NCBI GenBank assembly: GCA_963734365.1
Contig: CAVTGV010000005.1
Location: forward strand, 124,001-188,000
Length of the DNA stretch: 64,000 nucleotides
Source of the DNA: JACVRW01 sp963734365
GTDB lineage: Bacteria > Actinomycetota > Thermoleophilia > Solirubrobacterales > Thermoleophilaceae
Reading direction: 5' to 3'
The position numbers and the translations under genes were made by a program. Every line of letters begins with the position of its first letter. The stretch's first letter is position 1. Positions 24,475 through 33,972 of this stretch are shown here, in pieces. The notes beneath the pieces were generated by a model. It was not told where the DNA came from. It saw nothing but the letters and a program-made list of their open reading frames with translations, and ran no database searches.

Positions 24475-24891
24475 TCAGGCAGTGCTGGGCGCGGTGGTAG
24501 ACGGCGTGGCCAGTCCCGCGCCGAGGCCCGCTATGCCGATGAGCAGGTGGAGGAAGTTGTCCTCGGTGTTCACCGGAATCAGGCTGAGGATCTCGCCACC
24601 GTCGCCCGCGATGAAGCCGGCCAGCGCCACCACGAGGTAGATCACGCCAAACGCCACCGCATACACGCGCGAGCCGTCGTAGGAGCCGGCCACCGCCAAT
24701 CCCAGCACCCCGGTGGCGATGTGGACCACGTTGTGCCAGCCGTTCACGTCCAGGATTCCGAGCACGGCGTCGCGCTCGATGCCGCTGCCGGTGGTGAAGC
24801 TCGCGTTGTAGAAGAAGCCGAGGATCCCGGCGGCCACGAGCGTGAGCCCGATCACGACTGCGTAGACCTGAGCGGGAGAACGCGCGTCCAT
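24475..24891 (-). CDS. DUF4383 membrane protein
   Basis: A 138-residue, four-helix membrane protein starting MDARSPAQVYAVVIG, with the family pattern GILGFFYN, VNGWHNVVHIATGVLGL and a final helix after NTEDNFLHLLIG. Family function is unknown. It lies between two ECF sigma modules and converges on the first; the second starts 60 bases away on the other strand. Confidence 0.8.
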   Translation of the reverse strand: MDARSPAQVYAVVIGLTLVAAGILGFFYNASFTTGSGIERDAVLGILDVNGWHNVVHIATGVLGLAVAGSYDGSRVYAVAFGVIYLVVALAGFIAGDGGEILSLIPVNTEDNFLHLLIGIAGLGAGLATPSTTAPSTA

Positions 24892-24951
24892 GGTGAATCA
24901 AGCATTCGGTGCTGATCCAGTTTGCCCTGCGCGCCGAAGGAAGTCTTCGCC

Positions 24952-25536
24952 ATGGCGAATGACATCCGCGATCTCGCGGACGAAGAGGTGATGCAGCTCG
25001 TCCAGGACGGGAACCCCCGTGCGTTCGAGCTGCTCTACGACCGACATGGCGGCGCGGCGTTCTCGCTCTCGTACCGCATGGTGGGGAACCGGGTGACCGC
25101 GGAGGACGTGACGCAGGAGGCGTTCCTGTCCATTTGGAGAAGCCGGCTGCGGTACGACCAGACGCGCGGGAGCGTCCGCACCTGGGTGCTCGGGATCGTC
25201 CACAACAGGGCGGTCGACGCACTCCGGCGCAACGTGGTCCATGACCGCCGGCGAGAGACGATGGAGGGAGTCGAGGAGCGCCACGAGGCGCGCGAGCGCA
25301 CCGACGTGGAGGTGGCGCGTCGCGAGGAGGCGCGCACCATTCGGACTGCGCTCGACACGCTCCCGGACGAGCAGCGCAAGACGATCGAGCTGGCCTATTT
25401 CGGTGGCTACAGCCACAGCCAGATAGCCGACTTGCTCAGCGAGCCCGTAGGTACCGTGAAGGGCCGGATGCGCCTCGGCCTGGACAAGATGCGGCGCCAG
25501 CTCGCGGAGGGCTACGCGGCAGGGGGATTCGCATGA
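24952..25536 (+). CDS. ECF sigma factor, SigK/RskA-type pair
   Basis: A 194-residue ECF factor: region 2 (RMVGNRVTAEDVTQEAFLSIW, RTWVLGIVHNRAVDALRR) and region 4 (LPDEQRKTIELAYFGGYSHSQIADLL). ATG 24952 has GAAGGAAG upstream; a TTG at 24922 would add ten residues. Its TGA overlaps the ATG of a zinc-finger anti-sigma gene, which fits the SigK-RskA arrangement, where membrane-associated stress releases the sigma factor. Confidence 0.92.
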   Translation: MANDIRDLADEEVMQLVQDGNPRAFELLYDRHGGAAFSLSYRMVGNRVTAEDVTQEAFLSIWRSRLRYDQTRGSVRTWVLGIVHNRAVDALRRNVVHDRRRETMEGVEERHEARERTDVEVARREEARTIRTALDTLPDEQRKTIELAYFGGYSHSQIADLLSEPVGTVKGRMRLGLDKMRRQLAEGYAAGGFA

Positions 25537-26243
25537 CCACCAGGGACCACACTCACTACCGGGACGACATCGGCGCCTACCTTCTCGGCGCGCTCACCGA
25601 CCTCGAGCGCCAGGCGTTCGAGAGCCACATCGCGAACTGCGCGGAGTGCCGCGACGAGATCGAGCAGCTGCGCCCCGCGGCGAACGCGCTGCCGCGTGCC
25701 GTCGAGCAGGTCGAGCCGCCGGCCGGCCTCAAGACCGCGCTGATGGAGGTCGTCGAGCGAGAGGCGCGGGAGGCAGCTCCCGAGAAGGCGCCCTCCCCGC
25801 GCAGGCGCTCGCTGCGCGAACGCTTCCGCATGCCTGCTTTGCGCCCCGTGCTCGTGGCCGGAGCGCTGCTGCTCGGCCTGGTCGCGGGATTCGCCGTGTC
25901 CCAGCTGGGTGGCGACGACGAGCGCACGGTCGTCGCGACCGTCGATCAGAGCCGGCTACCGCGCGCGAGCGGCAGCCTGCAGGTCGAAGACAACGGCAAG
26001 GACGGCGCGATCCTGCGCCTGCGGGGAATGCCGACGCTCGAGCCGGGGCAGGTCTACCAGGCCTGGGTTCAGCGCGACGGAGCGTTTGTTGCGCAGCCGA
26101 CCTTCGAGGTCGGGGCCGATGGCGCGGGAGCCGCGGCGGTGCCCGAGGATCTGAGCGACGCCCAGGCGGTGCTGGTGACCCGCGAGCGCCGCGGCGGGGC
26201 ACGGGCGCCCACAGAGCGCCCGGTCATCAACGTCCCGCTCTAG
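25533..26243 (+). CDS. Anti-sigma factor with zinc finger and RskA-type outer domain
   Basis: A 236-residue membrane protein. The N-terminus has the ZAS/zf-HC2 pattern (FESHIANCAECRDEIEQL) that binds sigma regions 2 and 4. One membrane helix follows (about residues 105-127, VLVAGALLLGLVAGFAV), then an extracytoplasmic RskA-like domain with GQVYQAWVQRDG. Coupled to the upstream sigma gene through ATGA. Confidence 0.92.
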   Translation: MTTRDHTHYRDDIGAYLLGALTDLERQAFESHIANCAECRDEIEQLRPAANALPRAVEQVEPPAGLKTALMEVVEREAREAAPEKAPSPRRRSLRERFRMPALRPVLVAGALLLGLVAGFAVSQLGGDDERTVVATVDQSRLPRASGSLQVEDNGKDGAILRLRGMPTLEPGQVYQAWVQRDGAFVAQPTFEVGADGAGAAAVPEDLSDAQAVLVTRERRGGARAPTERPVINVPL

Positions 26244-26286
26244 CGGCGCCGTCCCCCATCGCCGCTCACTAATCTGAGCGTCCGGT

Positions 26287-27099
26287 ATGGACGTCTGCTA
26301 TCGCCACCCCAAGCGCGAGACCGGGGTTCAGTGCTCCAACTGCGGACGGCCGATCTGTCCCGACTGCATGACCTCCACCTCGGTGGGCATGCGCTGCCCG
26401 GAATGCGCCAACCAGCGCACCCGGGTCCGGACGATGCGCTCCGCGAGCAGCGAGCCGACGCTGACCTATCTGCTGATCGGGATCAACGTGCTCGTGTTCC
26501 TGGGCGCGACGCTCGGCGGTGCCAGCGCCACCGGCGGCGGGGTGAGCGGGAGCCAGCTGCTGACCGAGGGGGCCCTGTCACGGACGGCGATCGCCGACGG
26601 CGAGTACTGGCGGCTCCTGACCGCGGGCTTCCTGCACGCGGGCTTCTTCCACCTCTTCCTCAACATGCTCTCCCTGTGGATCCTCGGCTCGATCCTCGAG
26701 CCGGCGGTGGGCCGCGCACGATTCGCGCTCATCTACTTCGTGTCGCTGTTGTGCGGGTCGTTCGGAGCGCTCCTGATCGAGCCCACGGGGTTGACGGTGG
26801 GCGCCTCGGGCGCGATCTTCGGGCTCATGGCCTCGGCGGCGATCTACGCGCGCAACCGCGGGCTGAGCCTGATGGAGAGCGGCCTAGGCGTATGGATCGG
26901 GCTCAACCTGGTGATCACCTTCGTCGTGCCCGGGATCTCCATCGGGGGCCACATCGGCGGCCTGGTCGGCGGCGCCCTGGCCACACTGGTGCTGTTCGAT
27001 CTGCGCGATCAGGTGCGGCTGGGGGAGGCGGTGACCTCGATCATCTGTGCGGCGCTGGGCGTCATGGCGGTGGCGGGCTCGATCGCCGTGGCCGGCTAG
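26287..27099 (+). CDS. Rhomboid-family intramembrane serine protease with N-terminal zinc finger
   Basis: A 270-residue protein. Residues about 4-42 form a B-box-like zinc finger (CYRHP...CSNCGRPICPDCM...CPECA). The rhomboid core has HAGFFHLFLNM, the catalytic Ser in GASGAIFG and the catalytic His in GGHIGG on a later helix. It cleaves membrane-spanning substrates. TAATCT at 26270-26275 lies eleven bases before the ATG, so a very short or absent leader is likely. Its 3' end overlaps the converging 27096 gene. Confidence 0.93.
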   Translation: MDVCYRHPKRETGVQCSNCGRPICPDCMTSTSVGMRCPECANQRTRVRTMRSASSEPTLTYLLIGINVLVFLGATLGGASATGGGVSGSQLLTEGALSRTAIADGEYWRLLTAGFLHAGFFHLFLNMLSLWILGSILEPAVGRARFALIYFVSLLCGSFGALLIEPTGLTVGASGAIFGLMASAAIYARNRGLSLMESGLGVWIGLNLVITFVVPGISIGGHIGGLVGGALATLVLFDLRDQVRLGEAVTSIICAALGVMAVAGSIAVAG

Positions 27100-28014
27100 G
27101 TCCTCACACGCCCGAGGTCCAGCTCGATCGAACGCCGCGTGGGTGGCGCCTCGAACACGTCGGGGTGGAAGATGTGCGCGAGAAGCTCCACGCCGTCCAC
27201 GAGACGCGGTCCCGGGCGCGAGAAGTAGGCGGCGGCGTCTACCGCCACCACCCGCGCACCGAGCGCGGCCAGCCGCTCGCGCTGGAGCATCGTCTCGGCG
27301 GCGGCCTGCTCGGCGTAGTAGCCGCAGGGCATCGAGACGACGATCTCCGGGCGCGCCGCCTCGACCTCGGCCCAGTCCGCCGTGCGAGACCTCTCGCCGG
27401 GCATGCCCAGCACATCGTCGCCGCCGGCCAGCTCGAGCATCTGGGGCACCCAGTGCCCGCCCACGTAGACAGGGTCGAGCCACTCGAGGGCGGCCACACG
27501 CGGGCGCGGATCGCCGGCGATGGCGAGCTCCACCTCCTCGACCCGCTCGGCGGCCTCATCGGCCAGCCGCTCGCCCGCCTCGGCCGCCCCGGCGGCCTCG
27601 GCGAGGCGCGGGATGTCGGCCAGCACCTCACCGAACGTCGACGGGTCGAGCGAGATCACCTCCGGCTCCGTGGGCAGTCTTGGCGGCCACGGCGCGGACG
27701 TCCTCGAACGAGACCGCGCACACCTCGCACACCGCCTGGGTCACGATCAGGTCCACGTAGAGCTCCTCGAGGAGCTCGTCGTCGAGCTCGTAGAGCGCAT
27801 CTCCGCGACCCGTTCGCTCGCGCACCGCAGCGTCGATCTCGGCGGCCGAGAGGCCGTCGCCGATCATGCTCCGGGTGAGATGCGGGAGTTGTTCGACACC
27901 GGGCGGGTAGTCACACTCATGGGTGACGGCAACCACGCTGTCGCCGAGGCCGAGAGCGAAGAGCGTCTCGGTGGCTGAAGGGACGAGAGAGGCGATGCGC
28001 ACGAAGACGAGCAT
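27096..28014 (-). pseudogene. Cobalamin/ABC substrate-binding-type protein (BtuF-like), split by a frameshift
   Basis: The 5' part reads MLVFVRIASLVPSATETLFA with VTHECDYP and VTQAVCEVCAVS, a BtuF-like first lobe. Near 27678 the frame is lost, and the second lobe continues in the other frame (LPTEPEVISLDPSTFGEVLA, then GDPRPRVAALEWLDPVYVGG, then HIFHPDVFE). Removing one base, for example T27678, joins them as ...VAAKLPTEPEVISL. The reconstructed protein is about 305 residues and lacks a signal peptide. Start could be ATG 28014 or GTG 28002. No ABC permease or ATPase is nearby. Confidence 0.75.
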
Positions 28015-28141
28015 GGCACGTTTGAGCGACGACGAGAACGACCAGAAACCCTCTGCTACGCTCGCGCGAGTCCCCCTGAATGAGCGACGACGATCGACCT
28101 CGAAGTAAGCGGCTGACACGGCTCACCAGCCGCGCCGTTAG

Positions 28142-29530
28142 ATGACCGAGCTGCTCCTGCTGCTCGGCGTGGTCGTGCTTGTGGCCGCGAACGGGTTCTT
28201 CGTCGCCGCCGAGTTCTCCCTCGTGCGCACGCGCGAGGGACGGATCGAGGCCATGCGCGACGAGGGCCGCCGCGGCGCGCCGCTGGTACTCGCGCAGATC
28301 GACAAGATCGACGAGTACCTCTCCGCCTGCCAGCTCGGTATCACCATGGCCTCGCTGGGCATCGGCTTCCTGGGCGAGCCCGCCATCGCGAAGTTGATCG
28401 AGAGCGGGCTCGGCGAGTCGGTGTCGCATGGTTTCTCGCTGGCGATCTCGATCTCGATCGCCTACCTGATCACCACAGCGCTGCACATCACCGTGGGCGA
28501 GCAGGTGCCCAAGATCTACGCGATCGTGCACGCCGAGCGCACCGCTCTGCGCGTGGCTCGGCCGCTCCACTGGTTCCGAGTGGCGCTCAGCCCGCTGATC
28601 TGGTTGCTCAACACGGCCTCCAACGCGATCCTGCGGCTGGTGGGCGTGGACCCCAAGGCGGAGTTCGAGGAGATCAGCTCTTCGGAGGACCTCAAGCTCA
28701 TCATCGCGCGGAGCGCCACTGGCGGCAAGCTGGACCCGGGTGAGGCCGGCATGCTCTCCGGTGTCTTTCATCTGCACGAGCAGCAGGCGCGCCAGGTGAT
28801 GACGCCGATCCCGGCGGTCGTGACCGTGGATGCCTCCGAGACGGTGGAGACGGCGCTGCGGCGGGCGATCGACTCCGGCCACACCCGGCTGGTGGTCACC
28901 GAGAACGAGAACACCGACCGCATCAAGGGCATGGTGCACGTGAACTCGCTGGCGCGTCGCCTGATGACCGAGGGCCCCGGCGCCCCGATCGGCGACAGCG
29001 TCAAGGACGCGCTGATTGTGCCCGAGACCAAGCCGCTAGACGATCTCCTGGCCGATCTCCAGCGCGAGCGCGCCTCGCTGGCCGTGGTGGTGGACGAGTA
29101 CGGCCGTACCGCCGGGATCGTCTCGGTCGAGGACATCATCGAGGAGGTCGTGGGCGAGATAGCCGACGAGACCGACCCGGCCGTGGCCGGAATACGGCGC
29201 CTGGCCAACGGGGACTGGTGGGTCCGCGGCCACGTGCCCATCACCGACCTCGCCGACTACGGCCTCGACCTCCCCGTGGACTCCGAGGCCTACAACTCGG
29301 TTGGCGGCTTCGTGTTCGGCGAGCTCGGCCGGCTGCCCAAGCGCGGGGACATGGTTCAGGCCAACGGCTACTCCCTGCGCGTCGAAGCCGTGCGCCAGAA
29401 CCGCGTGGAGGCCGTGCGCATCCGCGACCACCAGCCGCGCGACGAGACAGAGCCCGGCAACGGCGCCAACCGGCCGATCGAGCAGGCCGCGTCAACCCCG
29501 CGCGGCCAGGGCGAGCGGCCACAGGCCTGA
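28142..29530 (+). CDS. CNNM/CorC (HlyC) family transporter with CBS pair
   Basis: A 462-residue membrane protein: the DUF21/CNNM transmembrane domain (residues about 1-190, with NGFFVAAEFSLVRTR and VGEQVPK), a CBS-domain pair (about 205-340, VMTPIPAVVTVDA and VVVDEYGRTAGIVSVEDIIEEVVG) and a CorC_HlyC C-terminal domain. Related proteins move Mg2+ or Na+. The tail is long and polar. The name hemolysin is historical. Confidence 0.9.
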   Translation: MTELLLLLGVVVLVAANGFFVAAEFSLVRTREGRIEAMRDEGRRGAPLVLAQIDKIDEYLSACQLGITMASLGIGFLGEPAIAKLIESGLGESVSHGFSLAISISIAYLITTALHITVGEQVPKIYAIVHAERTALRVARPLHWFRVALSPLIWLLNTASNAILRLVGVDPKAEFEEISSSEDLKLIIARSATGGKLDPGEAGMLSGVFHLHEQQARQVMTPIPAVVTVDASETVETALRRAIDSGHTRLVVTENENTDRIKGMVHVNSLARRLMTEGPGAPIGDSVKDALIVPETKPLDDLLADLQRERASLAVVVDEYGRTAGIVSVEDIIEEVVGEIADETDPAVAGIRRLANGDWWVRGHVPITDLADYGLDLPVDSEAYNSVGGFVFGELGRLPKRGDMVQANGYSLRVEAVRQNRVEAVRIRDHQPRDETEPGNGANRPIEQAASTPRGQGERPQA

Positions 29531-29574
29531 GCCGGTCTGTCCGCCAGGCGGGTTACCTTCGCATCGGGAAAGCG

Positions 29575-29841
29575 GTGCCGGTGCAGGAGGTGCGCTGGGA
29601 CGTGTGGTGCGTGAAGTTCAGTGACTCACAGCGCGACGCTCTGCGTGGGCTGCTCAAGGATCACGACGAGCAGTCGCCGCAGGTGCTCAAAGCAGCTCTC
29701 GAAGCGCTCGACCTCGCCCGCTGGGACGACCTCCCCGAGGCCACGCTGCCGTGGGAACGGGTCGCCGAGCTCGCCGATCGCCAGGGCATAGGGGAGGCCG
29801 ACGTGGTCTGGGACCTCACCGCCGGCCCGCGGGCCGCCTAG
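29575..29841 (+). CDS. Small acidic hypothetical protein
   Basis: An 88-residue, Asp/Glu-rich, probably helical soluble protein (WCVKFSDSQRDALRGLLKDH, then a Trp-Asp-rich C-terminus). Several in-frame GTG codons (29575, 29581, 29590, 29602) make the start uncertain; AGGAGG at 29585-29590 would suit GTG 29602. No family recognised. Confidence 0.5.
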   Translation: MPVQEVRWDVWCVKFSDSQRDALRGLLKDHDEQSPQVLKAALEALDLARWDDLPEATLPWERVAELADRQGIGEADVVWDLTAGPRAA

Positions 29842-29945
29842 GTTCCCCGGCCTCGGAGCAGGGGACGCGCGTCGCGGACTGGTCCGGCACACTGCCCGGT
29901 CGAGGAACCCCGCATCCCCCAATCAACCCCCAGGAGATACCCGAC

Positions 29946-30419
29946 ATGAGGCGTAGAGGCCCGAAGCCGGCGCTGCTCATCTTCGCCATCGCCGTCTTCG
30001 CCGCCGCGGCGTCGTCGATCTCCGTTGCCGTGGCCGCGCAGGCCAAGCACGGAGTCCGATCGCTCGCGCCCAAGGACGGCGCGGTGGTCCCGCTCGGCAC
30101 CACGCCGACCTTCAAGGTGCGGGTCAAGGGCAAGGGCGTCGTGTACTTCCGCATCTGTCAGTCGAAGAAGCGGGATAACGAGGGCCAGGCCTGCGCGAAG
30201 GATCCGGACGACATCGACCGGGGCAAGAAGGGCGCGAAGACCCGGCGCGGACGGCTCTACACCTTCACGCCCGAGAAGTTCACGTTCCCCGAGTACTACC
30301 TGAACCGGCCGGGCACCTACTACTGGCAGGCCTACCGGATCTTCTGCACCCGGATTCCCGGCCGCAGGGGGTTCGACTGCATCCAGGAGGGGCCGATCAG
30401 GAAGTTCCAGGTCCAGTGA
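29946..30419 (+). CDS. Secreted hypothetical protein
   Basis: A 157-residue protein with a Sec signal peptide (basic MRRRGPK, then LLIFAIAVFAAAASSISVAVAAQA). The mature part has an Ig-like beginning (SLAPKDGAVVPLGTTPTFKVRV) and a four-Cys C-terminal half with PGTYYWQAYRIFC, which suggests a fibronectin-III-like beta-sandwich with disulfides. AGGAG lies upstream of ATG 29946. Function unknown. Confidence 0.75.
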   Translation: MRRRGPKPALLIFAIAVFAAAASSISVAVAAQAKHGVRSLAPKDGAVVPLGTTPTFKVRVKGKGVVYFRICQSKKRDNEGQACAKDPDDIDRGKKGAKTRRGRLYTFTPEKFTFPEYYLNRPGTYYWQAYRIFCTRIPGRRGFDCIQEGPIRKFQVQ

Positions 30420-30423
30420 CCCG

Positions 30424-31188
30424 CTAGCGGGTCTCGTACTCGTAGAACCCCGAACCGGCCTTGCGGCCGAGCCGTCCCTCGGCGATCAGCTGGCGTAGCC
30501 GGTCCGGTACGTCAGCGCCGATCGACTCGCCGATCGCCGCGGCCACGTCGAGGCCCACGAAGTCGAGCAGGGCCAGCGGGCCCATCGGGTGCCCGGCGCC
30601 GAGCTTCATGCAGGTGTCGACCGACTCCGGCTCGATCCCGTTTCGCTCGAGCAGCCGGACGGCGTCGAACAGGTAGGGGAAGAGCAGCTTGTTCACCACG
30701 AAGCCGGCGGCGTCGGGCACCTCCACGGCGGTCTTGTCGAGGCGCTCGCAGAGCTCACGCAACTCACGCCGCGTCTCCTCGGTGGCCTCCTCGGGGAAGG
30801 ACAGCTCCACCAGCTTCATCTTCTCCACCGGATTGAAGACGTGCAGGGCGGCGAAGCGGTCCGGCCGGCCGCTCTCCCGGGCGAGCTCGGATACCGACAG
30901 CGAGGAGGTGGTGGTCGCCAGCACCGTCTCCGGAGGCAGCAGCTCGCCCAGGCGACGGTGCACGTCGCCCTTCACCCCGGAATCCTCGATCACGGCTTCG
31001 ACCACCACCGCGCAGCCTCGAAGCTCCTCGAGATCGGTGACCACGCGGGCGTTCTCCGCCTTCTCGCCCGCGCGCGTGGCCGAGCGCTCGCTGCGGGCCC
31101 ACACCACCACCTCGTGGTGCTCCTCGGCCGCCCTCGCCAGGCCGCACGCGATCGCGCCGCTTCCCACTATTCCCAGTTGATGAGCCAT
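30424..31188 (-). CDS. 3-hydroxyacyl-CoA (3-hydroxybutyryl-CoA) dehydrogenase
   Basis: A 254-residue NAD-dependent enzyme oxidising 3-hydroxyacyl-CoA in beta-oxidation. N-terminal Rossmann motif GIVGSGAIACGLA, middle HVFNPVEKMKLVEL with the catalytic His, and the C-terminal domain with VVNKLLFPYLFDAVRLLE and GHPMGPLALLDFVGLD. It is divergent from a thiolase gene across a TetR-type operator, so both are probably co-regulated. Confidence 0.93.
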   Translation of the reverse strand: MAHQLGIVGSGAIACGLARAAEEHHEVVVWARSERSATRAGEKAENARVVTDLEELRGCAVVVEAVIEDSGVKGDVHRRLGELLPPETVLATTTSSLSVSELARESGRPDRFAALHVFNPVEKMKLVELSFPEEATEETRRELRELCERLDKTAVEVPDAAGFVVNKLLFPYLFDAVRLLERNGIEPESVDTCMKLGAGHPMGPLALLDFVGLDVAAAIGESIGADVPDRLRQLIAEGRLGRKAGSGFYEYETR

Positions 31189-31201
31189 TTTCGAGCCTTG
31201 G

Positions 31202-31217
31202 TTGACTGGTCAGTCAA
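31202..31217. promoter_or_regulatory. TetR-type operator in the hbd-thiolase control region
   Basis: TTGACTG-GT-CAGTCAA, a perfect 7-bp inverted repeat 14 bases upstream of the dehydrogenase start and 54 bases before the thiolase start. It differs at one base from the site at 43997-44012. Such palindromes are typical operators of TetR-family fatty-acid or CoA-ester-responsive repressors. Confidence 0.7.
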
Positions 31218-31270
31218 TGAAGTAGGCTTAGCACAGAACGACCGGATCCGACGGCGGAGGAAGCCACAGT

Positions 31271-32443
31271 ATGCGCAATGGAGATGCTCGCGAGGTCGTA
31301 ATCGTCGAGGCGGCACGCACGCCGGTGGGGCGCGGCCACCCCGAGAAGGGGTACTACCGCGACACCCATCCGAACGAGCTTCTCGGGTCCACCTTCAACG
31401 CCGTGATCGAGCGCGCCGGCATCGAAGCCTCCGACGTCGAGGACGTGATCACCGGCTGCGTGCAGCAGTACGGCGAGCAGATGTTCAACGTCGGCCGTAA
31501 CGCCTGGCTGCAGGCCGGGCTGCCGGTCGAGACTCCGGCCACCACCGTCGACCGCCAGTGCGGCTCGGCGCAGCAGGCCGTGAACTTCGCGGCGGCGCTG
31601 ATCGCCTCCGGGGCGCACGACGTGGCCATCGGGTCGGGCGTCGAGCACATGGGCCACATTCCGATGGGCGTGGGCTTCAAGTGGGTCGACGACGTGGGCT
31701 CGCCTTGGCCGCCCGAGCTGATGGAGCGCTACAACCTCGTGCCTCAGGGGATCTCGGCCGAGATGATCGCCGACCAGTGGGAGATTCCGCGCTCCGAGCT
31801 CGACGAGATCGGGATGCGCTCACACCAGAACGCCCATCGGGCCACCGAGGAGGGTCGCTTCGAGCGTGAGATCGTCCCCTTCCAGGTCAACGGCGACACC
31901 CACGTGGCAGACCAGGGCATCCGCCCGGACACGAACCTCGAGGCGCTTTCGCAGCTCAAGCCCGCCTTCAAGGAGGACGGCAAGATCACGGCCGGCAACT
32001 CTTCGCAGATCTCCGACGGCGCCGCCGCGGTGCTCCTGATGGAGCGCGGCAAGGCCGAGTCGCTCGGACTCAAGCCGCGCGCGCGTGTGGTCGACCAGAC
32101 CACCGTCGGCGTGGACCCCGTGATCATGCTCACCGGGCCGATCCCCGCCACGAGGAAGCTGCTCGAGCGCAACGGGATGACGATCGGCGACATCGACCTG
32201 TTCGAGGTCAACGAAGCCTTCGCCTCGGTCGTAGCCGCCTGGCGCCGTGAGGTCGAGCCCGACATGGACCGGGTCAACGTCAACGGCGGGGCGATCGCCC
32301 TGGGCCACCCCCTTGGCTCCACCGGCGCGCGCCTGATCACCACGCTGGTGCACGAGCTCGAGCGCTCCGACAAGGAGGTCGGTCTCGTGACCATGTGCTG
32401 TGGCGGAGGCCTCGGCACGGGCACGTTGATTCAGCGCCTGTAG
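31271..32443 (+). CDS. Acetyl-CoA acyltransferase (thiolase)
   Basis: A 390-residue thiolase. Motifs: EAARTPVGRG at the start, the acyl-accepting Cys in VDRQCGSAQQAV, FEVNEAFASV, NVNGGAIALGHPLGSTGAR with the catalytic His, and CCGGGLGTGTL with the second catalytic Cys near the C-terminus. It cleaves 3-ketoacyl-CoA to acetyl-CoA and a shortened acyl-CoA. It shares an operator with the divergent 3-hydroxyacyl-CoA dehydrogenase. Confidence 0.95.
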   Translation: MRNGDAREVVIVEAARTPVGRGHPEKGYYRDTHPNELLGSTFNAVIERAGIEASDVEDVITGCVQQYGEQMFNVGRNAWLQAGLPVETPATTVDRQCGSAQQAVNFAAALIASGAHDVAIGSGVEHMGHIPMGVGFKWVDDVGSPWPPELMERYNLVPQGISAEMIADQWEIPRSELDEIGMRSHQNAHRATEEGRFEREIVPFQVNGDTHVADQGIRPDTNLEALSQLKPAFKEDGKITAGNSSQISDGAAAVLLMERGKAESLGLKPRARVVDQTTVGVDPVIMLTGPIPATRKLLERNGMTIGDIDLFEVNEAFASVVAAWRREVEPDMDRVNVNGGAIALGHPLGSTGARLITTLVHELERSDKEVGLVTMCCGGGLGTGTLIQRL

Positions 32444-32495
32444 GACCCGCTCGCTACGACGGTTGGGCGGGACACCCGACGGGTACACCCGTCAC

Positions 32496-33968
32496 GTGCC
32501 GGTTTCGACGCAGGGGACGCTCCTGGCTGGGCGCTACCGGGTGATCAGGCACTTGGGCTCCGGGGGAATGGCCTCCGTGCTCCTGTGCCAGGACGAGCGC
32601 CTCGACCGCCTGGTGGCGGTCAAGCGGCTGCATGCCGACAGCCCGGCCGACGTGGAGAAGCGCTTCGCTCGCGAGGCCAAGCTCGGAGCGTCGCTCAACC
32701 ATCCCAACCTGGTGGCGGTGTACGACACCGCCGTCGACGACGAGGGCGTGCTGATCGTCATGGAGTACGTGCCCGGCGAGCCGCTCTCACGGGCGGTGCG
32801 TCACGGGCCGCTCGGCCCTCACCGGGTGGGCACGATGGCCACCGAGATCGGCGCGGCCCTCGACCACGCCCACGATCACGGCGTGATCCATCGCGACGTG
32901 AAACCGGGCAACGTGCTGCTGCGAAACGACGGGGTGAGCAAGCTCGTGGACCTCGGCATCGCCACCGCGGCCGACGGCACCCGCATCACCCGCAGCGGCA
33001 CCGTGCTGGGCACGGCCGCCTACATGGCGCCCGAGCAGCTCGAGGGTCACGAGCCCGGGCCGGCCGTTGACGTCTACGCGCTGGCGGCCGTGTCGTTCGA
33101 GGCTCTCGCGGGGCAGAAGCCCCGCGACGGCGCCACACCACTTCAGATCGCGCACTCGATCGCCTCCGAGCCGGCTCCCGACCTGCGGACGCACTGGCCC
33201 GCCGCGCCGCCGGCCGCGGCCGAGCTGCTGGCGCGTGGAATGGCTCGAGACCCCGCCGAGCGACCCCGCTCGGCCGGACAGCTCGGTGCCGAGCTGGCGC
33301 GCGCGCTCGACGAACCGCCCACCGCGCCCACCAAGCGCGTACGGCCCGCAGCGCCGGTGCCGATGCCGGCGCCCGCCCGGGCGGGCGGCTCTCGAGGCCG
33401 GTCGGGACGGCTTGCGCTGATCGCCGCCGCGGTGATCCTCGCCCTTGCCGTGGCGGCTGTCGCGGTGGCGCTCAGCTCGGGCGGAGGCGGCGGCGACGAT
33501 CCCGCCGGAGGGGGCGACCGCGGTGGGCAGCCGGCGGGCAAGGCGCAGAAGCCCAAGAAGCCGAAGAAGAGCTCCTCCGGCGAGCAGCAGGCAGAGGCGA
33601 CTCCAGCGCCGGCCCCGGCACCCGAGCCGGAGCCCGAGCCCGAGCCCCAGCCCGAGCCGGCGCCGCAGCCCGACCAGCCAGCCGACACCGGCGGCGCGGA
33701 GCTCAATTCGCAGGGCTTCGACCTGCTCCAGAGCGGCCGCTACGACGAGGCGATCCCTCTGCTCCAGCGGGCCGTGCAGTCATTCCCGGCGGGCACCGGC
33801 GACGTGAACTACGCCTACGCGCTCTTCAACCTCGGTAAGGCGCTGCGCCTCGCCGGCCGTCCGTCCGAGGCGATCCCGGTCCTGGAGGCGCGCCTCCAGA
33901 TCCCCAACCAGACCGGTGTCGTCAAGCGCGAGCTGAAGCTCGCTCGCGACGCCGCTGCGCGCGAGTAG
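32496..33968 (+). CDS. Membrane-anchored serine/threonine protein kinase with outer helical-repeat tail
   Basis: A 490-residue PknB-like kinase from GTG 32496 (TTG 32463 is an alternative). Kinase motifs: GSGGMASV glycine loop, VAVKRL Lys, HRDVKPGN catalytic loop, DLGIA in place of DFG, MAPEQ. Then a membrane helix (about residues 305-325), a Pro/Glu-rich spacer built of PEPEPE repeats, and a C-terminal TPR-like part (LLQSGRYDEAIPLLQRA). It has no PASTA domains, so its ligand is probably a protein or peptide. Phe-to-Leu in the DFG motif is common in this group. Confidence 0.92.
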   Translation: MPVSTQGTLLAGRYRVIRHLGSGGMASVLLCQDERLDRLVAVKRLHADSPADVEKRFAREAKLGASLNHPNLVAVYDTAVDDEGVLIVMEYVPGEPLSRAVRHGPLGPHRVGTMATEIGAALDHAHDHGVIHRDVKPGNVLLRNDGVSKLVDLGIATAADGTRITRSGTVLGTAAYMAPEQLEGHEPGPAVDVYALAAVSFEALAGQKPRDGATPLQIAHSIASEPAPDLRTHWPAAPPAAAELLARGMARDPAERPRSAGQLGAELARALDEPPTAPTKRVRPAAPVPMPAPARAGGSRGRSGRLALIAAAVILALAVAAVAVALSSGGGGGDDPAGGGDRGGQPAGKAQKPKKPKKSSSGEQQAEATPAPAPAPEPEPEPEPQPEPAPQPDQPADTGGAELNSQGFDLLQSGRYDEAIPLLQRAVQSFPAGTGDVNYAYALFNLGKALRLAGRPSEAIPVLEARLQIPNQTGVVKRELKLARDAAARE

Positions 33969-33972
33969 CGCC

